Shown here in pieces: positions 11,880 to 23,185 of a DNA stretch of 64,000 bases. Under the pieces are notes generated by a model that saw only the letters and a program-made list of their open reading frames with translations, searched no databases and was not told where the DNA came from. The stretch comes from Mangifera indica. Its lineage: Eukaryota > Streptophyta > Magnoliopsida > Sapindales > Anacardiaceae. Numbering within the stretch: the stretch's first letter is position 1; each line of letters opens with the position of its first letter. The position numbers were made by a program, and so were the translations under genes. The stretch spans positions 9,287,820 to 9,351,819 of the forward strand of contig NC_058146.1 of the NCBI RefSeq assembly GCF_011075055.1, given 5' to 3'.

Positions 11880-12942
11880 GGCCAAAGGACTATTTCCCAT
11901 CCAAAGTATGTTGTTTTCCTAAGTTTCTCCCTATTAACTTTGAAAATCCTATTTACCTACCCATGAATAGTTAAAATTAATGGAACTCTAACCCCTTAAA
12001 ATTTTATCTCTTTTCCCCTCCTAACCTCTAAAAACTAACCATTTCCCTTTAGGTCAAGTTTTAAAAAATAGCACTCCCCCCCCCCCCTTAGGGTTCAATT
12101 TTCAATCTCCGACATCAAATCCGACTCCATCACCGATAACGAAGCTTTCCCAATGCATCACCATGCTCTGACGGTCTCTCTTCGTTGGTCTCTCCCGACG
12201 AAGCTCTTCAACTTTTCAGCTCAAATTTAAGTCGATTGGTATTTCATATAGGGCTGGATTCGAGCCGAGCCAGCTCAAGCTCGAGCTCGGCTCGGCTCGG
12301 TTCGAGCCCGAAACGAGCCTGGCTTTGCTCGGCTCGATCGAGCCCGAGCCGAGCCCAAGCTGGTTCGGGTTGGCTCGGTATATTTTTTTTTAAATTTTTT
12401 ATACAAAACGACGTCGTTTTGATCCCCATATATACACAAAACGGTGTCGTTTTGATATGAAAAATGAGTCGAGCCGAGCCGTTACCGAACCGAATCGAAA
12501 ACGAGCCGAACTTGAGTCAAGCCGAATCCGGCTCGAGTCGAGCTCGAGCCGAACTCGAGCCGAGCCCGAGCTGGCTGCGAGCCGAGCTCGGCTCAGCTCG
12601 AATCCAGCCCTAATTTCATAGGAGGGAAGAGAGACCGTCGGAGTATGATAATGCCTCTAAAAAGCTTCATCGTTGACAATGACGTTGGATTTGGTGTCAA
12701 GGATTGAAAACTAAGGAATGCTATTTTTTAAAACTTGATCTATAGGGAAATTGTTAGTTTTTAGGGTTAGGAAAAAAAGAGATAAAATTTTAATTTATTT
12801 TTAATATTATAAATAAAATAATGATTTTATCCTTTAAATTATTAATTTTAATAGCTCATAAGTGGATAAATGAGATTTTTAAAGTTAACGAAAAAAAACT
12901 TGAAAAAACATCATACTTTGGGTGGAAAATACTCTTTTGGGC
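11880..12942. mobile_element. Mutator-like long-TIR element, 9-bp target duplication
   Basis: Begins ggccaaaggactatttccca and ends with the inverted counterpart (..gggtggaaaatactcttttgggc). Arms of about 300 bp pair across the centre, with ccaaagtatg at the left matching catactttgg at the right. It is flanked by a perfect 9-bp duplication, ttttgaaat, at 11871-11879 and 12943-12951, as expected for Mutator-like elements. No transposase is present, so it is non-autonomous. A hAT-like element is nested near its centre (12249-12612). Related copies lie at 19048 and 35140. Confidence 0.82.
12249..12612. mobile_element. hAT-type MITE, GAGCCGAGC-rich, copy 1
   Basis: 364 bp with terminal inverted repeats TAGGGCTGGATTCGAGC at the left and its complement ending ..CCAGCCCTA at the right. 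It is flanked by a perfect 8-bp duplication, atttcata (12241-12248 and 12613-12620), the hAT signature. Both halves are built of GAGCCGAGC/GCTCGGCTC repeats. The centre carries two 16-bp palindromes, aaaacgacgtcgtttt (12405-12420) and aaaacggtgtcgtttt (12438-12453). Open frames here are shadows of the repeat. Non-autonomous. Confidence 0.9.
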
Positions 12943-13079
12943 TTTTGAAATTAGGTGAATCCACTTTCAGCTAGATCTTTGACCCGAAGGTGGGTGGGAA
13001 GACCCAAAAACTTTGGGGCTTTAACCCGGAAATCCATCACTGAGACCATGATGTGAGGCGATTAAAAAAAAATCGGAAA

Positions 13080-13293
13080 AAGGGAGACGGAGAGCTGTTC
13101 TGCAAAGACAAAGGAGAGAAGAGAGGGAAAGGAGAAAAGGAGGAAGAGAGGAGAGAAAAGAAAAAAGACCGTGACCTACTTTAATTTTGGGTTAGGAGAA
13201 TCGACTCCCTTCGGATTGATTTTTGCATAACCTAGATAATTAGAGAGGACGAAGACGTTTGGAGCTTGGAAAATTGTTGGTCAGAGCATTCAG
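13080..13293 (+). promoter_or_regulatory. Probable non-coding first exon of cornichon gene
   Basis: A purine-rich leader (GGAGA/AAGGAG repeats, about 13080-13170) leads to gcattcag followed by a donor gtatga at 13294. The next good acceptor before the cornichon ATG is tgtag at 15425-15429, leaving 39 nt of leader in exon 2. This would make a 2.1-kb intron in the 5' UTR, common in plant housekeeping genes. No clear TATA box is seen. The Mutator-like nest ends only about 130 bp upstream. RNA evidence is needed for the true start. Confidence 0.5.
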
Positions 13294-13840
13294 GTATGAA
13301 ACTTTGATGACATGATATTTTAGATTTTCATTTATTATTTGATTTCTTAACTGAAAATGTTTATTACTTGGAATTTCAAGATCTTATTTTATGTTGTAAG
13401 GGAGATTTTATTTGGTGGGGTTGAGCTGGGAGTCTGAGCTACTTTGAAAATCGATATAATTCTAATAACATTCTGAAATTATGGAATTTTTGGAAGAAAT
13501 CCGTATTTTCGTTCCAATTTATGTTTGGTTTTGCTAGTGTTTTATGCTATTAAGTGTAAATCTATACATAGTTTAAAATATACTTTGTGAATTACATGCT
13601 TCTAGTTTTAATTTTTTAGACTTTGGTTGTGATTTTCAATCATCGTCTTGTCACACTCACCTTTCTTTGTTTAACAATTCAATGGCATATTTCAGTGCAC
13701 AATCTAGTTAAGATTATATCAATGCCATCCAATCCTCCTTTATTCATCCAAACCTGAAATCTCCCTACTAAAACCATGAGCAAGTCGATTTCACTTTCAC
13801 TTAAAACATTTTTGTCTCTCCTAACACAAACTCTAACCCA

Positions 13841-14289
13841 ACATTTTCAAAATTGGACTGGACGTCAATCCAGTGAGGGGGATGATTCAGTCCAACTAGT
13901 GGTCGAATCGGCAAACTATTTAAATATATATTACAAAGAATATTCAAAATAATTTTGTATAATTAATCATTAGATATATAATCTAATTGCTTTAACATAA
14001 AAATAAACTTAGCCTAATGATACACATGCTCTAAATTGATAAATTAGGTTCTCAGTTCAAATTCTTGCAATGAATTAAAAAAAAAAATGAATTTTTTTTT
14101 TTGGCTAATGGTTGGCCTTCATTTTTACTAGGTCAACCTGTAAGTCACTGTTGTTCGAGTGGTTGGACTACATTCTAATTTGGTCCAACTGCTAAAATGG
14201 TTTTTATGCAAACTGTTTTCATTTTGCTTAATGGGTGGCAGTTCGATCGGTTGAACCAGCTAGTCTAATCTGATTTTTAAAACCATGCT
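13841..14289. mobile_element. MITE in the 5' UTR intron of cornichon
   Basis: Ends are inverted: ttttcaaaattggactggac at the left against the complement of a ..gatttttaaaaccatgct end at the right. Inside are ccaactagtggtcgaatcgg and gttcgatcggttgaaccagc, the ggttgaacc/gttcgatcgg type common in plant MITEs. Candidate 8-bp duplications are ctaaccca (13833-13840) and ttaaccta (14290-14297), 6 of 8 matching. Boundaries tentative. Confidence 0.5.
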
Positions 14290-15468
14290 TTAACCTACCT
14301 TCTTTCAAGTTTTTCCTTCATTCCCTCTTTTTAATGCACATGTTATCTTTGCCTATTTTTATATATTGCAACTATGGAAAGTTTTAATTAATTTCATGTA
14401 GCTTTTTGGGGTGAACCAAGCTCACTTTGAAGTAAAGTTGCAATCACAAAGTTTATTTGTATCGTTCTTTTCTTATCAACTAAACTACCTGCAAAATCAA
14501 ATGAAAGAATTTGGGAGCCCTTGAAACAAACCGTGGAGATCACAGAAGACCAAATTGCATTCTATGTGAGTGAATTTTCCTTATTTCTTTGCCACCAATT
14601 TGAAAAAGCTTTGATAATTTTGGTTTAAACATTTTGCTTATCATTTTCTTTTCATTTTTAGAGCTTTATGTAATTCAGGTTTATACTTGAATAGAAAATT
14701 TGGGACTTCTCCTATTTTGTTTCTTTAAATAAAGTAGAGTTGATATAAGCATGATTGATAATTAAGATTAGTAAAATTCTTGTTACCATTCTGATGTGGA
14801 AGTTGTATATATAGTAGAGAGACTTTTTGGCTTGGCAGCACCATTGGGTGACCATTTCCTATTTATTATGTATTTTGTGAGACATATATCAATACTCATA
14901 AATATTGTTTTTTGTCCATCCCATACTAAGTTTATGACCAGTGAAGCTTTTGTAGTTTGTTTATGTATATTTATTTTGTATACAAATGCATTTGTAAATT
15001 TCTTCTGGGTTATGTTAACACATAGAATATGTCAAATAATAATATAATGTCATTGATAAGATAAAGTTGTTTTATTTCAACCAAACCATCTCAATTGGTT
15101 ATATTAACTTCTTGGTTCATTTCTTTCTTTTTTTTGGTCAGTTAAAGAAATTATCCAAAAAAAGAAAAGAAAAGGAACATTTACCATCGATAACATTTTT
15201 CATTAAAAAGAAAGAAAGAAACAGAGATATCTAAACTGAAATACTATCATTAACTTAGTCATCAGGGAACCGTCTAATATTTTCAGGCTCCACAACATTT
15301 GCCTATCCTTGGACCTTCTACTGTAAAAGAGACACTAACCATTGTGCACAATATGCTGATGCTCGTTTCTTTCAAACATTGTCGTGGTTTGTTGACATGC
15401 TTATTTGGTCTTCTTTTGAATAAGTGTAGGTGAAGGAGGAATAAGAGGTGTTTGAAGTGGAGAGAGGA

Positions 15469-17706
15469 ATGGATGATCTCTACATATGGCTGGTGTCATT
15501 CTTCTTTCTTATTACTCTTCTCATCCTCATCGTTTACCAGGTCAAGTCTTGGAGCCCCATTAATTTTTTTGCGTCATTTTGTTTCTGTTTAATGTTTATT
15601 CTTTCTACAGTAACTATATGCTTTTATTTTTTTTATTTTTCCAAATTTACATTAGGGTTATGGCTTTAATGATATTATCAACTTTTTATATCTGATTTTG
15701 GTTGGTTTTGATGCTTGACTTGTAATTTTTTTTATTTGTTAAGGGGTGGACTTAATGGCCATCATACATTAGGTTTTATATTTGTTTAATCACTTAAAAA
15801 CGAAGTTATTTGCTGGTTTTGATGAGTGTCAAAATAAATTGCACATGTACTATCAGTTATGATATATATTAAAAAGTTCAAGTGGTTGTTTTGAAATTTA
15901 TTGTGCAAGTTATTGTGCTTCCATTAATAATACCAACATTTTCAATTCAAGAAGTAGATTAAATGTCTAGTTTCCAGCTTGTTTTAGTTATCACCAATTT
16001 CAATATAACTGATTTGTCAGATTGGTGGATACAACCTATTATGTGTCTGTTAACTTGACTAGTGCAATCTTCGTTCGATTAAGGTGCCTGGTAGGGACTT
16101 TGGGATCTAGTTTCTTCTTGAGAATGCATATAAGCTCTCGTTTGCTATTTATTGGTTTTTTCTTTTTTTATGATTTCAACTTTGTCACTGCTTTTCTTTT
16201 TTATTTCTTTAGTATGCAATGATGTAAATGTCACTCAATGGTTCAATGATTTGTTGCAGCTCATGTGCTTAGCAGATCTAGAGTTTGATTATATCAACCC
16301 ATATGACTCCTCATCTCGGATAAACCAAGTGGTTTTACCAGAATTTATCATGCAAGGGGTTTTGTGTGTCTTCTTTCTCATAACAGGCCATTGGGTTATG
16401 ACACTGTTGTTTGCTCCATACCTATACTATAATGTGAGACTGTAAGTTTAATTTTTCTCATCTCTTAACTTGTTGAATTGAATATTCAAATATCCTTGTG
16501 CAAGTGTGTATGAGAGTGGAGTATTCCACTTAACATATGTTTCCATTTGAGTTCAAACTTAGAGAAGGGGCAGGGTTGCTAACTGCAGTGTGGTTGAAAT
16601 TCATTGTCTATTAAAGATTAGGGTAACATTTGATGTCACATAAATTTACTTTCTGAATATTCCAGGCTATGATATTACTGTTTCTGTTGAATCTTATATT
16701 TCTACTCTGTTATCATTGGAAAAGAACTTAGTGTTTGAGGTGTGTATATGTATGCATGGGATCAAATATACCTTGTTCGGATGACATACAATGCTTCACA
16801 ACCTCATTTCTAGCCAAGTTGTGTCTGCTCATGAACTTAGTTTGCTAGTCAGAAGCAACTTCTGCAATTTGAAGCTGTCTCATGGCTATGCCTCTTTTGC
16901 TGATTAGAGATGGTACAACTTCTATGATCAAGTTTTCTTTTGTGATAGAAGTTAAATTCTTCAAACTCTTGACATTCTATGACTCCTGTACACATGTTAG
17001 TTTTTGTTGTTTCTCATATAATGATGATGGAATATCATTAGAGTAAAGAAGGCTATGCCATAATAATAGTTTTTAAAAACTGAAACAATGGGTGTTTTAG
17101 GGAGAAGAAAGTCTTGTGTTCTGCATCTGTTAAGAACCTTCAGATGTAAAATTCATTATTGATGAAATACAGTGTCACTAATGTGTAATATATCTTTATA
17201 TTTGGAGCACTTATTTTCCAATTGGTTCCTGTCATGTCTTATCCTGCCTTAATATGCAAGATTTGTTGTGTTTGGGTCTATCATGCATTGCAATTGTGTC
17301 CTTTATGATAACTTGTAATTGACATGATGTGAAATCGAAAGCCAGTTTATTCAAGTGATGGTGTATGTAGCTTTGAGATTTATGGTGGGTTATCTCATCC
17401 TGCTGGTGCATTTGATAAAATGACACAGTGTATTCATTTAAATTCTCTTTTGTAATCAGTTACACAAGAAGACAGCACCTGGTGGATGTAACTGAGATAT
17501 TCAACTTGCTCCATTGGGAAAAGAAACAACGGCTTTTCAAACTTGCATATCTTATTGTTCTCCTCTTTCTTAACATATTCTGGTTCGTGATATGCCAACT
17601 TTACCACCTATAAGATTTTTTGTTAGAAAGCAATTCATGTTAATTTCAATTTATATTTATTTGTTGTAGGATGATCTGGTGTGCATTGGAAGATCATGAT
17701 CATTGA
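15469..17706 (+). CDS. Cornichon family protein (ER cargo receptor, Erv14-like)
   Basis: Four coding exons: 15469-15540, 16260-16441, 17460-17582 and 17670-17706 (414 nt, 137 aa plus stop). All introns are GT..AG and the phases join without error. The protein starts [20 protein letters not shown] (first membrane segment). It then has the family signature [20 protein letters not shown] at residues 25-44, a second hydrophobic block ([19 protein letters not shown]), then [10 protein letters not shown], and a third ([14 protein letters not shown]). It ends in a short acidic tail, LEDHDH. Cornichon/Erv14 proteins sit in ER and early Golgi membranes and help load membrane cargo into COPII vesicles; plant members assist transporter trafficking. 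Length matches the family (about 135-145 aa). The ATG at 15469 was chosen because it gives the conserved N-terminus. All key blocks are intact, so this is a functional gene. Confidence 0.93.
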
Positions 17707-18821
17707 TCGAGGACAATTGTTTTCATTAGGTTATCTTGTATGATTGGAATATGAAGTCTCATTTTAGCATAGGGCTTGATGTAACCAATATTTAAGCCTG
17801 GTGCTCAACTTTGGAATCTTTTGTTGATTCATTTGGTTGAGGCTTTAAACACTCTCCCAACCTTAAAAGTTGAGGCTTTACAGCAACTTCTGAGTTGTTC
17901 GAGCAGGAAGCTTTTTTCTTTCTTTTTAGCCGTTAAAATATTATGTGGCGTTTAACACCTTGCAAATCATTATTGTTGTAATCTTTGATACAATCTTGTT
18001 TTGAAAGGCTCAGTTTGAGTCTAAATTTGTTAATGATGGAACTAGTTTGGCTTAGTAAAAATGTGTACCATCTAATAAAGCTCTCTTTAATGAATGTGTT
18101 TGGTATTGATGTATGATGTGCGGTAAAAATTCTCCCCATTTTGTTTTCATTGTAACCTGAAAGATATTGTTGTTCCCACATACACCAATGAAAATGTTCA
18201 AGTAATAATATTTTGATTGTTCAGTTTCCATTGTTTGGATAAATCTTGCAACAGGTGTCAGTCAATTTTTTAGAGTTTAAATTGAATCTAAGAGTGATAT
18301 GCATAGGTCTGTTGTAAAGATATTGTCTATTTTGGATATAATTTATAATTAACTTAGCATTTTCAAACAATGAGAGATGTATATATATGTTTCACATCTC
18401 TCTCATATTTTGTCAATGTGAAATTTGTCTAAAAGTGTTATATATACCCATTATAGGACTTAGTGCCCTTACTAAGGTTTGTCGCATTATTGTTTAAGAG
18501 GATATTTTCTCATATGCCCAGTATTTCTTATATGTTTTGTTGATACAAAATTTGTCTAAGAATGTCACATATAGCCTCTCTTACAGAACTCAATATTGAG
18601 GTTTGCCTCACCATCATTTAAAAAGATATACGGAGTGACTTTGATATCATTTGTAATATTTGTGATCCAATACCCTGATCCACTTTTACGATATTGTCTA
18701 TTTTGGATACACAATCTATTATCAAACTGATATATTTTGTTTTTATCATGATTTTCTAATTTTAATATACTTAGTGTTTAAAATTAAATTATATATGTTG
18801 CTTTATTAGTATGTTGACATA

Positions 18822-18894
<73 letters not shown>

Positions 18895-19047
18895 AAATAA
18901 GTATTGAAAATAATATTGAATTTTGAATTCTTATTACTTACTATTTCAAAATCTTTAAAGAGATGTGAGATAAGAGAATTTTAGACAGTATTATTAAAGC
19001 GAAAGCATAGCTTGGACTCTCCGTAGACTCTACAAACATTTGAACTA
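17707..19047. other. Cornichon 3' flank and decayed repeat DNA
   Basis: The 3' UTR should occupy the first few hundred bases. From about 18290 the DNA is repetitive: agatattgtctattttgga occurs at about 18319-18337 and again in near-identical form near 18690. The ..aaatttgtctaa.. phrase also recurs. This resembles the LTR of a common plant non-autonomous retroelement, but its edges cannot be set. Confidence 0.4.
18825..18890. repeat. (TA)n microsatellite
   Basis: About 65 bp of uninterrupted TA repeat. Confidence 0.95.
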
Positions 19048-20161
19048 GGCCAAAAGTCTATGTCCCATCCAAAGTATGTTGTATTTGCAAGTTTTCATTC
19101 CTTAATTTTGAAAATCTCATTAACCCATCTATAGATAGTTAAAGTTAAGAAAACCTTAAACCCTAAAAAATTTATGTCATTTTCCTCCGAAAAGTTTAAA
19201 AACTAATATTTTCTCCTCTAAACCAAATTTTAAAAAATCACATTTCCCCTTCTAAGGTTTAGTTTTAATATACTATCACTCTCTTCGGCATCATCATCAG
19301 TCGTCTCTACCTTTCGACGGTTTTCCTTCCTTCGATAGCTTACCTTAACACCGCCCCAACCTCTTTAATGCATAGGGCTGGACTTGAGCCGAGCCAGCTC
19401 TAGCTCGAGCTCAACTCGGCTCGATTTGAGCCCAAAACGAGTTGGGCTTTGCTCGGCTTGATCGAGCTCAAGCTGGCTTGGTAGATTTTTTTTATAAATT
19501 TTTTATACAAAACGACGTCGTTTTGATTAATATATATTAAAAACGATGTCGTTTTGATAATGAAAAACGAGCCGAACCAAAAACGAGCTGAACTCGAGCC
19601 GAACCAAGCTCGAGTCGAGCTCGAGCCGAACCAAGCTCGAGTCGAGCTCGAGCCGAACCAAGCTCGAGCCGAACTCGAGCCGCCCATATATAAACCGAGC
19701 CGAGCCTGAGCTCGGCTCGACTCAAATCCAATCCTACTAGTGCATGAGAGACACTGTCTGGGAAGAGGAATCATCTTCCCAAACAAAGACGAGAGGATCG
19801 TCTAGGAAGACGATTCCTCTTCCCAGATGATGTCTCTCGGGCACCAAAGGGGTTGAGATGGCATTTAGGCAAGCCATCGGAGGAAAGGGAATTGTCTGGA
19901 GGGAGAGATGACTAGCGATGACACTAGAGAGAGTGACAGAATATTGAAACTAAACCCGAGAGGGGGAATGTGATTTTTTCAAATTTGGTTTAGGGGATAA
20001 AAGTTAGTTTTTTAAATTTAGGGGGAAAATTGAAATCATATTTAAGTTTTTTTAATATAAAATATAAAATAACAATTTTGACCTTAAAATTAACAAATTT
20101 AAATGGTCATGGGTGGATTTTCAAAGTTAATAAGAGGAACCTTGAAAATCAGCATACTTGA
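19048..20161. mobile_element. Mutator-like long-TIR element, second copy
   Basis: Starts ggccaaaagtctatgtccca and ccaaagtatgttg, matching the left arm of the element at 11880. The inverted right arm (..ggtggattttcaaagttaat, then cagcatact) reaches about 20158, but the tip is lost in a G homopolymer. A hAT-like element (19373-19736) sits near the centre, as in the first copy, yet with a different target duplication, so the two nestings are independent. No transposase. Confidence 0.72.
19373..19736. mobile_element. hAT-type MITE, GAGCCGAGC-rich, copy 2
   Basis: 364 bp, same size and layout as copy 1: TAGGGCTGGACTTGAGCC at the left, complement of TAGGATTGGATTTGAG at the right. Palindromes aaaacgacgtcgtttt (19509-19524) and aaaacgatgtcgtttt (19540-19555) lie at the centre. 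The 8-bp flanks ttaatgca and ctagtgca match at 6 of 8. The cgagccgaaccaagctcgag-type unit is repeated three times near 19595-19665. Confidence 0.85.
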
Positions 20162-20223
20162 GGGGGGGGGGGGGGGGGGGGGGGGGGGTGTGGGGGCTTG
20201 TGTGGGGGAGAGGAGGCGGCGCG
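20162..20223 (+). repeat. G homopolymer (27 G) plus G-rich tail
   Basis: 27 consecutive G (20162-20188) followed by tgtgggggcttgtgtggggg and a ggaggcggcgcg-type tail. Extremely unusual in AT-rich DNA. G-quadruplex forming potential is obvious. It replaces the expected right tip of the Mutator-like element, and its length could be a sequencing or assembly artefact. Confidence 0.9.
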
Positions 20224-22023
20224 TTGAAATTTCTTGGAGAATGTCTATCTTTCAGTTTATCAGTTTGTGAATAAATTCAAAAATGATTTCTTCTCTCATA
20301 ATATAGGTTTTAACACCAATACTGTCAATAGTGAAAGGTTGTATAATCCTATAAAAAGTGTTCTTAAAATCATTATTGGTAATAAATCTTTTACTAAAAC
20401 AAATATTATTTTGAGATAAATATTTTTATTGTAAACTTTTACATCTGTCAATTTGTATTAGATGTGAAGTTTAAAATTAATGTTTCATTATTGTCAACTT
20501 TTTAGGACTCCTAGTATTAGATTTTGTTACTCTTCGTTAGACTTTTAAAAAGCCAATAAACCCAATAATCAATAGGTGGACTATTGCTTCGTTTGATGAA
20601 TTAAGTTTCATTTTATAGACATTGCTTACCATTGTTATTTGTCGTAATATTGTAATCAAACATTTTGTATGTATTCCATTCGTAAATTGAATTGACATTA
20701 TATATATATTTTTGGATTAGTAGTGTTGCGTGTCCCATTTGGTCATGTCTAATGACTTTAGATTCAAAAGCAAATTGCATCAATTTATATTGGACTTTAT
20801 AAATATATTATACAAGTATTGATCTTGATTTAATGTTATAATTAAATGTTTTATTTAATGTTAAAGCAATTAATATATTTTGGTCAACTAAACAGACTCA
20901 AAATTCTTAATTCTATTTTATTTATTTTAATATATTTTAAAATTGATCGTTTTAATAAAACAAGACATTGAACCAAAAGTTTTTGTAATCCTACTATCTA
21001 TAACCATGATGGTCAAACATATGAGAAAAATTTAATATTGTTTTCAGTACTTTACAAAACTTATATATTAAAGATACATTAGAAAAATTTGCAAGACAAA
21101 AAGCCAACGTCGGAGGACTTGAAAAGGGAAATTTGACAAATAAAATTAAAAATTAGAGAATTAAAAGAACAAGAAGAGATTAATTCGCAAAACCATTGAA
21201 AAAATGATGCATGGATAATTACCCAAAAAAAGAAAAAGGTACACAGATACAATTTTCTTTTAGATAATCAAAATATTCTTGTTGAATTTTATTTTTTTCT
21301 TCTTTACTAAATATTTTGAAGAACTATCTTCTTTTTTATTTATTTTATTCATAATAAAATTCTTTCCTTAACATTTCTTTGTTTATTTCGAATATCTTTA
21401 TCACGTTTAATTCCAGTTTATTAAAGTTATTATATATGAGCAAAGAAGACACACAATATTATTTCAAACAAATTTAAATAAGTCTAATATTATAATATCA
21501 AGACATAAATAAAAAACTTAACCAATTAGGAGTGGGAGTTTTGACAAAGCAAGACATGGAACCAAACGTGCCGCCGGGTCAAATACCTGAAAAAAATTTA
21601 TGGGTTGTGATAGATCCTCACCCCATTCAAAAGGATTGAGGACTATCATGACATGTAAGCAGAAATTAGTGATAAAATTAGGGTTTTTTTTTTTACTTTA
21701 ATAGTGTTTGAACTCACAAGAATAAAAAATCTAGTAAGTGTTCGAATTTCAGTATTGTTTCCAAATTTATAATGAAATAAACAAAATGGGTCGAAGTTAA
21801 AACCACCTCTCTATAGGGCATAGAAATTTCACTTAGGGGAGATGATTGACTTTAAATTCTTAATTTCTTTACTATCTTATTATTTAATTATGATATTAAA
21901 TCACCATCAATTATGATGGCCTACAAAGGCCTGTAAATGGCAATAACATATATATATATATATATATATATTTATTTATTTATTTATTTATTTATTTATA
22001 TATTATGTACATCTATTTTTGAG
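20224..22023. other. AT-rich intergenic, no gene recognised
   Basis: Only short chance frames. Includes a (TA)n/(TTTA)n microsatellite at about 21949-22000. No domain sense was found on either strand. Confidence 0.5.
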
Positions 22024-22534
22024 TAAGAGTGGACATGAACCAAATCAAGTTTTCACATTTCTTTATTTGAGTTTGGTTTAAATGAAAAATAATTCGATTT
22101 GAGTTTGTCAAGTCAAAATTAAGGGTGATTTAAGTTCAAATCAAACGAAAATTATTTGATTCGAGTTTAGCTCAAGTTTAGGGCTTGAATCTTGGCTTAG
22201 ATTTATGGTTTGGATTCATGGTTTGAATTCATGAGTTTTTAATGAAACAACAACATTTAGTTTAATAATGAACAAAATAATATTATTTTAATAATTGTTT
22301 AACATAATTCAAATGAAACCATGAGTCAAATTTGAATTGAATTGAACCATTCACTTGGTTTGTCAGCCGAATTAAATCGAACTCTCTTTAACTCATGTTC
22401 AACTCAGTTTAAAAAATGATATGAACCTCTTAACTCAAACTTAATATGAATTTGAGCTAAACAAATTTGAGTCGAGTTCAACTGAGTTGAGTCATCTTTC
22501 AAGCATGAGCCAACTCAGTTTAAGTCTAACACTA
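22024..22534. mobile_element. hAT-type MITE, decayed AT-rich copy
   Basis: About 511 bp. Left end TAAGAGTGGACATGA, right end ..TAAGTCTAACACTA. Flanks tttttgag (22016-22023) and atattgag (22535-22542) match at 6 of 8. Gag-tc-aactca type repeats on both sides are the CpG-depleted form of the GAGCCGAGC repeats. The centre has aaaataatattatttt where young copies have the gacgtc palindrome. Confidence 0.65.
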
Positions 22535-23185
22535 ATATTGAGTATTTAATTAGATACTCATATAATATGTTATTATATGATTAAATACTATTTTAAATTA
22601 TTAATTCAAAATTACCTAATTATATGATACCATATCTTTTATATATTCAATCAACTATAAAAAATAGGTACATGATTTTATTGATATATATTTTATTAAT
22701 TTTGTTAATAATTTGCATATACAAAATACATTAACTATATCAGATTTTTATTTTTGAATTAATTATTATTAAAATAAAAAGTGAAATTGTCAGAGGGATT
22801 GTACTATAATCACAATTCAGACCCCTGAAATTGCAACATGGCACATTTTCATGTTTCATTGGGATATTCAATTGTTCACTAATTTTTTAGTAATTTGTTG
22901 TTCACCATTCTTTGAACCCCAAATGCATTTGTAATCTAATTAACCCTCTATAATCCATCTTTATTCATTCTTAACTCATTTTGTCCATCTTCATTGGATC
23001 TACTCATTGATGTGTTCCCTACAACAAAGGAGCTATCTTGTGATATACTAACTAAGCATATGATTCAAATCTAGATACGAGATTACAATTTTGTGATATA
23101 CTAACTAAGCAATGGGTGTAAATAGAACAATCGATGTCAATAGATACCATAGAATTTTGCCTAGATACCTCAATGTCGATAGAAG

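Larger units (their letters stand above)
11157..12960. mobile_element. Outer long inverted-repeat (Mutator-like) element, interrupted
   Basis: Left arm 11157-11340 (agtccaaatttaaaatcat, later catccaaattttcagttaga) is inverted at 11700-11879 (tctctaattgaaaatttgga, then atgattttgaaat). The right arm ends abruptly at 11879, where a second element begins. A taggtgaatcc-like piece after that element (12952 on) fits the missing tip of the right arm. The outer element therefore seems to be split by the element at 11880-12942. The outermost boundary is uncertain. Confidence 0.5.

Noticed and set aside
12185..12460. Frames on both strands with Ser/Arg-Ala-rich proteins
   Set aside because: They are translations of GAGCCGAGC/GCTCGGCTC repeats in the MITE; both strands read open because the repeat lacks stops.
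19400..19786. 128-codon frame on the - strand
   Set aside because: Same MITE repeat (tandem cgagccgaaccaagctcgag-like units), not a gene.
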